From: Baylisascaris procyonis
Taxonomy: Eukaryota; Nematoda; Chromadorea; Rhabditida; Ascarididae
Direction: 5' to 3'
Length of the DNA: 64,000 bases
Assembly: GCA_037389465.1 (NCBI GenBank)
Contig: JAZARR010000179.1
Coordinates: 1,570,501 to 1,634,500 of the forward strand
A program made the translations under genes and the position numbers. The notes beneath the pieces are model-generated. The model saw only the letters and a program-made list of their open reading frames with translations. It searched no databases and was not told the DNA's origin. The first letter of the stretch is position 1, and each line of letters opens with the position of its first letter. Below are positions 24,101-35,352 of this stretch, one piece after another.

Positions 24101-27100
24101 CATTTACCTGCTGCTGTTTAGTGGGTAGATAGACTATTCACCTGGTGATGGTCAGAGGATGCTAATGAAAAAGTGTACAGGTGGAACATTTCGACTGGTC
24201 GAATTTCATGTGAATCCATCTCTCTCACTGATTTCGGAACGTTCAAATATAATATAACTACGAAGATATTCATCAGTTTTTGCTGCGTCTCTTTTTCACT
24301 GATAACCTGAGAATGTCGAATCTCAAATTTTATATAGAATTATTTTATCGTTGAATCATAAATTTTAACGAAAAACTCACGAAGATATGCTGCACTTACG
24401 GAGCCATTGACGATAGCGCCATTAGGTACAACGATTGTCACAATCCTCTCCAGTATCGGAAACCTCTGCCATCGTCTGGCATCCGAAGATCTATAGGAAG
24501 TACTAATATTGAGGTGACGTAGAGGTTGAGTACAGCATGAAACTACACAGCTAAAACCTATCATAAGCAGTGCGCTTAACTTTGAAGTCAACAAGAGAAT
24601 AAAATAATAAAATAAACAAAACGCTCAGGTGTTATTGAATTTAATAGGAGTAGTCATATGCGCCTTGAATGAAAAATAACTGCAACTACAGTATAACGGC
24701 AAATAAAATCCCACCTGACGAACAATCATCTTCCCTTCAAAATCTGTTCACTAATCATGTGATGTTTTTCCAATGATTAATTAATATGCTGTAGATTGTT
24801 GTTATTTATTCGCTGTTGCTACGTCGAACCATTTTGCAACGATCATTTCGTTAGTTGAAATTCCCTGAGGTAAATTATTTAAAAGTATAAGAGAGCCGTC
24901 AAAATACTGACAGTGATCTAAGGATAAAATTAAGAATTGCACTACGAATCGGATTAATTTTAATGAAACCTCTATGTGAATTTACATAAAGGCTCATGTG
25001 CAATTTGAATATGGTTGGCAAATAGCAAAAGCAGTCCACTAGCTGAATCCCATAAGCTTTATAGAAGTATAGATCACGTCTAGATGACGGACACGTAAAG
25101 GGGAAAAGCATTCATTGCATTAGAGATAAGTGGCTGACATACGATATCGTAAAAAGAATGATGTCATCAGTGAACCATTTTTGATAGATGCCTGCGATAA
25201 TTATTGCTGGAGATCTGAAAATTAGCTCGCAGAAGAGAGTGATTGATCCACTGGAATAGATTCGTTCAATCAAGAAACTCATTCAGTGAACGTCTACTCC
25301 GTATTCGCATCCTGAATTTCACTATCAAGTTAACACCACCGACTGCTTCCGGAGTCAACCATGGATTTTATGCCCAAAAACGAATCAGAATCAAGGAGCC
25401 ATTTTTCGTTTTTGACACCAGAAGTTACAGTCGAATTTAAATCTCCATTTTAAAAAATTGGCCGGAAAAGATGAGGCTAGCGTTCTAAGCCCTATCGAAG
25501 CAAACGTCAAATTCACCTTCTCGATTAGAATTTCTGAAAAACTTTATATGAGTTTTCAGTGCGTTATGATTACTTTAGTTTCTTTTTTTTGTTCCTTTAT
25601 TTTTTTATTTATTTTTATTTTCGAAGCAAACTTTTTTTTATAAAAAATCAGATGATATTTCGTTTCGCAGTAGTGCCTTCATCAGTGGAAATTTGCTGTT
25701 TTTCACAATTCTCGACGGGTTGTGGTTCTAAATAGAGGTATACTGTGGTGTTGCAGTGGTGTTGAGGTGTGTGAACGCGATTGTGTACAAGTCGTGAGCG
25801 GCCTCTATTATCGAAATTATTGTCACAGCGCATTCAGAACTCCATGATACATTACTACCTGTAAAAAATCACTCTTTGTTTATACTGCAATAAACTCATA
25901 AAACCACATATTATATGATGTATCGGTATCAACACATACTGATCGACCGAAATACACCGATATGTACTTCATTGCGTATCGACCGATACATGCTAAAAAA
26001 ATTGCGTACTGGGAAAACTGGCCGAAGAAGTTTTTTTCTGATTAAACACTCACAAAGCTTTAAGGCAAGTCCATAGGGGGACCAAAAGACTGGGCTTCTA
26101 AAGAGCGAAGAAAGGCATACTAAGATAAGATGCAAAGGACCACAAAGAATCCCACTTTGCGCCCGGGATGTTCAATGTGAAAGAAAAAACGGAGCGGCTA
26201 TGTCAATAGGTCAGCACAAATTTAACGTACAAAGGGTGATCTAAACTTGACGTCGTAATTGGGAGGGATGGGGGAACGTGAGGGGAGGGGATGGGGTGGG
26301 AAAGAAGGAGGCGGAGGTGGAGAGATTATTGGTAATGAGCGAATATTGGAGGCTAGAAAAATATCCGTGTTTAGAATGGAGCTGAGGCCGAAGAAAGACA
26401 TTCCGCGGCCGCAGGACAAACAAGGCAATTAAATCTCTTTAAGCAAGATAAAAAAATCACCTTTCCTCCAGATAAAGGTGAGATAATTAAACAGCTTGAA
26501 AACACGTTTCTCTCAAACGATTTCATTGGATGAATTTCTATACTTCTATAAACACATATTTTCTAAAGGGGGATTCGAAAATATACTCCTTCCATGGTTT
26601 CCGGTTGGTGGGTATATATGACGTCGTGGGTCATTGCTTCAATGATGCTTCTGAAACAGAACAAAGGCTTCTGTATCGAATAAGGACTTAATCTGTAGAT
26701 TCCAAAAACTCGGAAGCTACAACAGACGAATGAGGCGTTCTTATCTTTTTTTTTTCTGATAAAGTGATAAGAAAACCGATTCTCCAATAAATGCAATGCA
26801 AAATAAAATTTGAATATTTCTTCAGAAATAATCGGAATGCGAACATAATGAAACACGTACTAAAGGATATATTTGCATCCACATTTGCTATCACAAGCGG
26901 ATCGCCGCAATCACTTCTACGCACTGAAAAAAAAAAAAAAAAAATTTTTTTTCACTTAAAATTTATAGTTATATTCAAATAGCTGAAATTTATATTTTTA
27001 ATTGTTTCATTTTATGAGAAAATTAACGAAAATTATATTGAACAAAATAATAAAAATACATTATCAATATATAAAATATTTCTATAGTGTTCTTATCAAT

Positions 27101-29003
27101 TCCAAGATTTGTGGGAAATAAGTATTAAAAAGTTTCAACGGGAAATATTACAGTATAGACTAATTAACTAATCCCTGAACGTTTTTCCCATCATTCATGA
27201 AGTAAAAGCAATATTTCTTTACTTCAATAATATTGGAAATTTGCTCTAGATATATGAATCGTGTGACATTTATAATACTTACAGTTAACGTCACGTACAT
27301 AGTAGAGTATATTTGTTTCGTTGTGTATTGAATGAGGGTATCGTACGATAATTTGACGAGTAGTCACTGTTATACCATCGTTTGAGTTTATAAACTCTGA
27401 GGTACTGAAAGATGCCACCATCGAAGTAATTAATCCAGTAGATACTCGAACGATTCTCAAGGTAATGCTTGAAGATTAATTCAAAATATTCTGTTCATTA
27501 GTGAAAGGTGGTGACTAAAAGCGGATACTGTCCTCCAGGCAAAGTATGATAGTTACGGTCTATGTAGCAATAGTCCACGCAATATATACCCTCAGAGAAT
27601 TAAGACTCTTACAGGTTATATGGGCGAAAATTTGGCAAACCTGTCGGTCTTTTTCTCTCCCTACTGAGGAAACATTTGTTCGTGAGACGTTTATTTCTCA
27701 AATATATACTCTAGAGCCAGAGAAGTAAGACCACTACTGAAGTCTTTTAGAAAATTAAAACTCCTTAGGCCAGAGTATGATCGATGCGAAAACGAAGCAT
27801 GCAATAAAATTCCCATAAACTGTTGAAGGGGATCGGAATCAGTACAAATTTCTGGAGATAAAAAAATTTCTTTAGCAGTGAAAAATTTTTTTGAACCAGC
27901 CAAAGTTACGGAATGTTTTCGGTAGGGATGAAATAACTGGACTTTGCTAGTCTAGACGATTATTAGCACTTCTGCTAACACTGCAGTTTTTCATAATAGA
28001 CTTACTTGTACAAAACATTCGATCCGTTAACGATTATGCTCACTTCATCGTCGTTAATCAACGTACCAATAGCGAAAAGTTGCAGAATGCCACCTGGTGA
28101 ATTAACGTACCAAGCGCCACCCGAATGAATTTGCCTGAGGTCAATCAACGAGCCAGGTTGGGCAGTTGATAGAGTTACCTCAACTTCAAAGAATGTTTAG
28201 AGCAGATTCTATTTCCTATGCTATTCATTCAATAGATCAGGCATCAGAAATTTGAACGATTGAATATATCAATGGAAAATTAAATCGTCGTCACGAGTTT
28301 ATAAGATGCTTGATTTGATTTATCTGGATAATTCAGCGAGACAATTTTATGTGAGCAGGTATCTTCTCTCAGCATGCTGAGAGCGAATGATTACTCATAC
28401 GTTGATATAGAATGTCGCGTGTTAGCAAATAATATACAAAGATTATGAACTCATAGCATACTACAAAGCAAGAAAATAAATTATACGGTTGTATCGATTA
28501 TTTAGCAATAGCTGCATCCAAGTATACAGCTACGGAGGAGGGAAGGGGGAGGGTGACGAATTTCGTGCCATTTAGGGAGAAGGGGATAGGGGAGGAGAGA
28601 GACGTGGTCCATCTGATCTTATAAGGTATGGTGCATGTCCAATGCCCTGCTGTTCACAGTTGTTTACTGTTTTTCTGAAGGATGTACTGCATGACGCTAA
28701 TGGTGATCAACCAAACACGTCAGTTTCCTTCTTTCAGTTTACTGGCAGCAGCCGTTCGCACGTCACATCGAGCAATCATGCAACGACCTTACTGTCAGCA
28801 AACCACATATTTAATACAGCGGTTGACTAGCTTAGTCTTCATATATGGGCTACCTCAGAAAGATTAAAAATCGCAAATCCTCTTTGTCTGCGGACAAACA
28901 CAAATAGCGATCAATTATGAGAGAAGCTTACTTCGTGATGTGTCAAAATTGCTTTCCTCAAGTGGCTGCGAACATAACCCTGATGTCAACCATATTAGCA
29001 ATG
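21109..29003 (-). CDS. CUB-domain surface protein, probably GPI-anchored (first exon missing)
   Basis: Exons in transcript order: 28932-29003, 28295-28365, 28006-28178, 27283-27467, 25744-25858, 24400-24490, 22978-23198, 21864-21988, 21109-21185. Phases agree at every junction. The first listed exon gives a signal-peptide core (LLIWLTSGLCSQP); its Met exon was not found. CUB-like segments: CSHKIVSLNYP, SGGAWYVNSPGGILQL and IIVRYPHSIHNETNILYYV; then SSECAVTII to VVPNGAIVNGS; then MGIISSKNYP, VTYKLTAI, LRIFTYPP, KSLIVNYYSSDLNGSAFLIRY. The last exon ends SSLSGISITKMMTVIWVCLF plus four residues: small residues then a hydrophobic end, typical of GPI signals. Several N-x-S/T sites. Acceptors at 28178/28179 and 23198/23199 (GAG) and the donor GTGACG at 28294 are weak, so these borders may shift. 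A different tail exon at 22858-22918 also fits in phase. Specific family and partner unknown. Confidence 0.62.
26262..26328. repeat. purine-rich G/A tract
   Basis: G-rich G/A run in an intron of the CUB gene. A comparable tract lies at 28530-28602 in its 5' part. Confidence 0.75.
28366..28383. other. 18-bp perfect palindrome
   Basis: CTCTCAGCATGCTGAGAG is its own reverse complement. It abuts the second listed exon of the CUB gene (28295-28365), so it contains the splice acceptor candidates there. Either strand could fold into a 7-8 bp hairpin at that boundary. Confidence 0.9.
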
Positions 29004-30375
29004 CTGAAATATGTCAAAATATGCGTTCGATGCATATACGTGAACCTGATAGGTTAACGGTGTGCGCATTATGCCCATCGAAATATGCACGACTTCATTA
29101 CAATACGCTTTGCAAAGGCGGATTAAGTCTGTGAACACTTTCTTATAAAAGCATTTTATAAAAGCACAAAGGTTATGCGTATGTATCTGTGTCTGCCCGC
29201 ATATCTGCCTGGTAATTTCACTCGGGAACCACTAAATCAATACAAATTTTCTTAGCCATTTGTACACCATAGAGAAATTTCCGATACTATTTTCCGCGTC
29301 AATTCTAAAAATACTTGTAAAAACTTTGCATGCATTTTATGCCATTTCGTTTGCCATTTCACATTGATCACATTGCAAAAGATCGAAACGTTTGTGGGTG
29401 ATTTTTGCGATCTACTGAATAAATCAATATATGAAGACATTATTGAGCACATATGGTGATCAGGGCAACCTAAGGAATCGGTTTACGAGGTGCGCGAATG
29501 CAAAAGTGCACATTTCTCAATCTTCATTTTGTATGTCTCACAATTTCTTTTCTACGAATTAGGTACATATTCGAAGGAAATCCATTAAGATAAGAGCATT
29601 ATTGTGAAATTGTGCCATCCTATCTTCGTTTTTTCGTCGATGTAAATAAAGGTAGGAATAAAAATTATTTGTTGAAAATGCATCTGAAAATTCGATGATA
29701 TGAAAAGGTGTAATTTGCATGTTTGCTTCTTTAGCATTATTTTTCCATCATTATATATTCAATAGTGAGGAATATGCTGATGGTAAATGAAACAGCTAAT
29801 CAAGAGGCAACAACATTACAATGTAATAAACGTACCAAAAATAGAGCGAACATATTGACACATTTGTTGAGAAGACGTTTGTGCATCGGAATAGTAAAGT
29901 TAAAAATCTACTGATAAGATAATGATACCCCATGTGGTCATTGATTGTCATCGTCATATAGGTCTTTACTAACCGCTTCAGCAATGAAAACTTTTTATTT
30001 GAAGCTCGAATAACGCCTCAGTGATCGCATTCTGCCCATTCACTTACGTTCTTGAACCTCATAGCCGAATATTTCAGAGTGTTCTTAGTGAGTAGATAAC
30101 TAAAAATGAATTTTAAAAAAGCCTTTTATGAACGATTTAAAAGCTTCCAAGTTATGATTTAGTGTACTTTTCAAGTTAATGAAATACTAATAAAAATTCA
30201 TCTTTTAGTATTTTCAAGTATTGATAGTCGTTGCAGTGTATCTGTCTGTTAACTGTGTGCCCGCCTGTTTGTTTGTTTGTTTGCCTGCTTCGACTGACTG
30301 GCCTTCGCATATTCAATAAGCGTTTGCTGTATTGTCGAACGATCACTTCCTTTTCTGGTTAACATGAATGTTGAA

Positions 30376-30442
<67 letters not shown>

Positions 30443-30528
30443 CAGCATACCTTATTCTCTGTCCTTTTTGCATCACTCCAAACAAGCGCAGTGAAGGGCT
30501 TCGCCTGAAATAATGGATACCACTAAAA
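29004..30528. other. intergenic, no gene recognised, with an (AT)n tract
   Basis: Should contain the start of the CUB gene (minus) and any 5' exons of the small plus-strand ORF at 30529, but I could identify neither. The (AT)n tract lies at about 30379-30440, and short GTTT and GCCT repeats at about 30264-30290. Confidence 0.5.
30379..30440. repeat. (AT)n microsatellite
   Basis: Pure AT tract of about 60 bases. Confidence 0.97.
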
Positions 30529-30738
30529 ATGAACACCGCTGTAGAAAACATTTGCTGCTTCTATCCATACTCGTTTTCAGAAATGAATAATGCGATGGGA
30601 ACTTGTGGATATCGTTTGGGAACCGGATCTCACGATTGCCCGCTAATACAGGACAGCGGCAGGGAGCAAAGTGACACATCATGCCCGTTTGCCGAGGGGG
30701 GACAAAACGAGTTTGCCGATCATTGCTGTGCCCACTAG
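30529..30738 (+). CDS. small cysteine-rich open frame (short gene or last exon)
   Basis: 69 codons in a patch of higher GC. Read from the ATG at 30529 it starts MNTAVENICCFYPYSF. A strong TTTTCAG acceptor at 30573-30579 lies directly before a second in-frame ATG (30582), giving a 51-residue form MNNAMGTCGYRLGTG...HCCAH. The protein has evenly spread cysteines (TCGYRLG, HDCPLI, TSCPF, DHCC) and soluble, acidic/Gly composition, unlike the chance frames nearby. No signal peptide is present. It may be a trans-spliced mini-gene or the last exon of a longer secreted protein whose earlier exons I could not find. A 102-codon frame on the other strand (30473-30781) lacks such features. Function unknown. 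Confidence 0.4.
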   Translation: MNTAVENICCFYPYSFSEMNNAMGTCGYRLGTGSHDCPLIQDSGREQSDTSCPFAEGGQNEFADHCCAH

Positions 30739-31799
30739 TGTAAGATGACGATTCGTTCATGCCATCTCTTCGTTCTGTCATTTCATCTTACACATGCGTT
30801 CAGTTGTTGTTTTGACGAATATTTTATATTTAGCCGATATCATTTGTAAATGAGTCCATTCGCCACCATTTTAAATCATTTATTAAACAAAATTTTAACT
30901 GCAATTTGGAATTTGATTAGTAAATATTTCAATTCTTTGTAAAATTTCCAAAAAAATAAACATTCCACTAAAAATATTTTTCATAAATAAATTAATTCCT
31001 TTTAAACTTCATAAAATATAACTTGAAACACTACTTATATATTCGTTGAATAAAACGTTCGAAACATAAAACTCACATTCATTTATCGGTTCTTTCAAGA
31101 AATTTAAAGTGATCTGATTGAAATATCATAGAAGTTTAATATCCTCCACTATTATTTACTCGTGCTTTCAACATATTTGATAGATGTACTAAAAACTACA
31201 CCCGTTGAACGTTTAAAATGATTGCGTCTATTTGATTTCATTATAATAAAATTTTGAAAATTTTTTTTGTTGAAATATTTATTGAAAAATTTTTTCACTT
31301 TAAATGATATTTTTCCGTTTGCAACTGTAAAAATATAATTTTAGAAAAAAATTTTTCAGTGGTTTTTTTTGGAGAAGTAGAAGTTTATCTATGTGAACGA
31401 TCTCATAATGAAAAACAGAATAATGTTGATCATCATATTAATTTAGTTGCTCGCATATATTATATCTCAGCTATAGTATATTCTCTGTTTTCTTTTTATT
31501 TATAAGTGCATTTTAGCATAATTTTCGAAGAGACTTATTGAAAAGAGATCACGATTAGATGCAATCATAGGCTTCCTTTAGACCCATTTCTTAGTTAATT
31601 ATGAATCACCTTTGAAGCGCATATAGTCAATAAAACTCCAGGCGACTGAAAATGTTTGAAGGCATCATTGCTATTCACATAATGCAACATTAATTTTGTG
31701 ATAAACTGATATTATACAGGTATATTATGATAGAAGTTGTCTTATGTTTATGTTTTTGATAAGCCATCGTTTGCCATCTTTCGATGCGATCAAGCACAA
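30739..31799. other. intergenic, no gene recognised
   Basis: Very AT-rich DNA between the small cysteine-rich ORF and the MESH1 duplication. No open frame with motif or splice context. Confidence 0.6.
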
Positions 31800-31944
31800 T
31801 CTTGATGCCATCAAGTGAAAACACCTTAATCATTATAATATTTTGTTTGTTCTGCTTTCTTTGCATGAAAAATGAAAAGCTTTTCTGTAGAAAGTTTCCT
31901 TTTTTAGATTCGAGATATTGGTTGTACTATTTTATGCGCTTGCA

Positions 31945-32121
31945 TAAATTTGCTCAGTGAGATTGCATAAGAAATAAACTTTGCAAGCTTCTTTTGCAAA
32001 AGTGCAATAATATGCAATGCAAAAGTGCATTATAGCAACTTAATGTGTGCTCATGCAGACTTATTGTGTCTACATCAGTCTGTTTCTTAAACAGTTTCAA
32101 CTTTTGAACCAACGGTGTCAG
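31945..32121 (+). promoter_or_regulatory. 177-base block, copy A, identical to copy B
   Basis: Identical to 38574-38750 at every base, while the sequences on both sides differ clearly. It ends 308 bases before the MESH1-A ATG. Inside are a 12-base palindrome CTTTTGCAAAAG (31991-32002), the hairpins AATGCA-AAAG-TGCATT (32016-32031) and CTGTTT-CTT-AAACAG (32080-32094), and repeated TGCAA words. No open frame of note. It may be a promoter or enhancer, a non-coding RNA, or a gene-conversion tract; I cannot separate these. Confidence 0.6.
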
Positions 32122-32429
32122 GGTTATAAAATTTTGTATGTAAAACGTACATTAAAAGACGACGTTCTGCAGCGCAATTAACTTTGACGCAATAAAACTT
32201 GAAGAATTCATGAAAACTCATGAAAACCGCTTAAATCTTTTAATTTTTCACTCCATTTTCAGTTTCGATCCTCAATCGTTGCAAATTTCCAACTAGCTGT
32301 CAATATACTATCAGAGTATCTATGTACTACCTTGAACGATGGAGTAGTCACTTTGAAACTAACTATAGGCAACATGGAGGTTCCTCGCCAACATTTTACA
32401 TTTTATTTTAAACTTTCCTCATTTTCAGA

Positions 32430-35352
32430 ATGGCTGAAGGTGGTCCTCCTCCGGAAAAAGCTATATCTCCTCCAGCTTACAGCGATATTTTTCCGGGCGA
32501 GCAAAACTCTGATAGTATCTATCCAGGAATCCCAGAAGAGAAAAGCATCGAGAAGCTAAAGTTAACGGATTCTGAAAAGAACGGTGGACCATTGCCCGAG
32601 AAAAAGGCCACTGATAGTCCACTCTGTGATGTGGCTCTCATCATGAAAGCGGCAGATCTTGCGGCTAGAAGGCATAGACATCAACGAAGAAGGGACCCAG
32701 CACAGACTCCGTTTATCAACCATCCAATCGGTAAGCTCAATCTTATACTTTAGAGCTACATAAATTGCAGAGCTGTTGAATAGTTGCAGTTGTTCGGGAA
32801 GCGAGTTAAACTCCTACTACTGATTATTTTAAATGGACAGAGATCGGGCAAGAATTAGAAGACCTGGAAGTTTCAAAAGCTCCGAAAGAGAATTCACCAG
32901 AGTCCCGCTAACCATTAGTGATCATCCATCTATTGTCGTTTATGAAAAATTTTTCACGCCATGAATTATCGAAACTTTTTTGTTATTTATTTAACATTTT
33001 GTTTCTAATGTATGCTGTTGTATCTCTCAAGATGGCGTCTGTTCTGTGTTTTATTGTTGCATTCAATATCATTAATTAAATTGCAGTATTTCCTTTCCAA
33101 TATAGTCCAACATTTGCGTTTCATGTGGCACAACAGCTTCGATTGTAAGAAACTGTTTAATGAAAGAAACTACAAAATCACATTACTCGATACAGTTATT
33201 TGCAGGTGTTGCATATATTTTAACGAATGAAGCGAAAGTTTGTGATACAGTGACAATAGTGGCAGCAATTCTACACGATATCATTGAGGATACGAAAACA
33301 ACGTACGACGAGATTAAGGAGATGTTTGGATATGAGGTACAATTTTTTGAATTTATTTTTTTCCAAAATAAGAACCATTTTTTTTAGTAAGATAGTACCA
33401 ACTCGTTACTATTTTCCACCCTTTGTTAGCAGCTGCTGTTTAGGTTTCAGCTTAAAGCTACTATTTCATTCTACCAGTGTGAGTCTTGGTTGTACATCAT
33501 CCGCCATCCAGCTGATAAACTAATCGACGACAGCATATGTATCAGTCCATCGACTGTACTTTTGAAGGATACCTTTTATTGGTGTGAACGTAATGCTTAG
33601 CAAATCATCAACAACGCGTTTATAGTGCAAGCATTTGGTGATACCGTATACATTTTTAAGCGCAACACGCTTATTACTTCATAAACACTCTATTCTTGAG
33701 ATTTAATAATTTGCTGAGCTGAAATATATGATTCCTCATAACCACGAGTCGTAAATAGGGATATCCGCTTTGCTTCTTATTCGTTATTTTTTAATCTGAC
33801 TTCCGGTCACACCACTCCGCTCCTATTCAAGAGAGGGGGTTCTGTGAGAGGTGTATTTTCATATTCCTGTATGACGAAAGCCACTTGTATTTTTCATAAG
33901 TTATGTGAATTGGATCTTCACTATTAAACGACATTTCAAGGGATGTAGAAGACACTGGACGGTATGGAAAAGGAAAAAACAGCTATGATATTGAAATTTC
34001 TCTTTCTGTATTTGTTCATCGATGTCATGTTTTTGAAAATGTTGTAAAAAATCTAAAAAAATTGAAGTATTATTAGATGGAATTGCACTAATAATGGGGT
34101 TATTTCATTTTAAGGTTTTTACAATTGTGAGTGAATGCACAATCGACAAATCACTATCACGTGACGCCAGAAAGAAAACACAAATTGAGAATGCATCAAA
34201 ACTTTCTCATAAGGTAATATCATCACTTTACAAACTCGCAAAATCCTGATAAGGTTCAAATCTCTTCAGTGGTTTGATGAGATCTCCGAGGAGGTGTACA
34301 TTTTATATCGCCTAATGGCTTCAGCATATGTCCCGTTGCTTGGAGATCTAAAATTTACTTCGATACTTAAAATAATTCACAATTTGAATACTTTGTAATT
34401 CATGTTTTTATTTTCTAATAGTATAAAATATATTCATTACTTCATAAAATACTTTCGCATTGAGTGTTTACAACATTGGAGTAACAGCAAACCTTTGATA
34501 GGTTTCATTGTATTCTCACAGTGTGTGGTATTGAAATGCAACGACAATAGGACGATTGATCTACAGCATATAATCTTTCAAGCAGACTATATCACATATA
34601 GGAAGGTGTCTGTAATGTGATTACGGGGTAGATGCTATAAATAGGATTCACATAACGCTACAAATTCTCAACAAGAATTTTCTGGGAAAGATGAAGTAAT
34701 GAGAAAAAAAAATTAATGATTAGTAAGAAATTACAATATTCAGGTGATCAACAAATATAGCGTCATATGGTAAAGTTGAATCTGTTGTTTAACATTTCTG
34801 CTAACTAATGTATGCTTACTGTCTCCTCCCAAACAATATATCCACATAGTATGGCATCTCGCGCAAACTTATAAAATGGCTTTGCTTTCTGCTGTAAGAA
34901 TTGATCTTCAGTCTTAGCAAATTGTTTTCTGAAGAGGAGCTCCAAATCAAGTGCGGATATGGCTGCAAATTGACATTCGATCCTATTTTTTACTTTTTGG
35001 GGTTCATCAATGAGCGCTTTTGAAGAATTAAAATTTAATCACTGATAAGTTTCATGACGAGAGATTAGGCCATCTAATATGACTAAGCAGCAGATGACCA
35101 CCCAGTTGGAATGATGCAGAATTTCACATCTGCCAATAAGTAGCCGTATGCAATGTTCAGGCGAAGCTGGTCGAATTAGCCGACAAATTGTACAATATGC
35201 GCGATATCGAACGAGTGATGCCAGTCGGCTGGAATGGTCATCATAAAAAAGAATACTTCAAATGGGCAAGAGATTATGTCGCCAAAATGAAAGGAACAAA
35301 TGAAGCGCTTGAATTGGCTATCGATGATATAATCAACAGGAACCTCAAATGA
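32430..35352 (+). CDS. HDDC3: MESH1 (HD-domain ppGpp/NADPH hydrolase), copy A
   Basis: Animal homologue of the SpoT hydrolase domain. MESH1 enzymes remove the 3'-pyrophosphate of ppGpp, and the human one acts as a cytosolic NADPH phosphatase. Exons 32430-32730, 33206-33336, 34115-34213, 35161-35352; phases 1, 0, 0; 723 bases, 240 residues. The ATG follows the acceptor ATTTTCAG by one base, fitting trans-splicing or a 5' UTR intron. Metal and substrate motifs are all present: [21 protein letters not shown] (H98), the HD pair in ILHDIIEDT (H124, D125, with E128-D129), and [12 protein letters not shown] (D185, N189). A nematode-style N-terminal extension of about 65 residues precedes the enzyme core (human MESH1 has 179 residues in all) and carries a PPAY motif at 14-17, the form bound by WW domains. 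Two AATAAA signals lie about 235 bases after the stop. Confidence 0.97.

Noticed and set aside
25243..25440. Plus-strand open frame of 65 codons, and a minus-strand reading NSTVTSGVKNEKWLLDSDSF in the same place
   Set aside because: Neither fits the phase of the neighbouring CUB exons with acceptable splice sites. The minus reading may be an extra or old CUB exon, but I cannot support it.
27440..27467. Alternative acceptor TTGAG|AATC for the CUB exon ending at 27283
   Set aside because: Same phase, but TTCAAG|C upstream gives a more CUB-like ITLRIVRV strand, so I used that; the choice is not certain.
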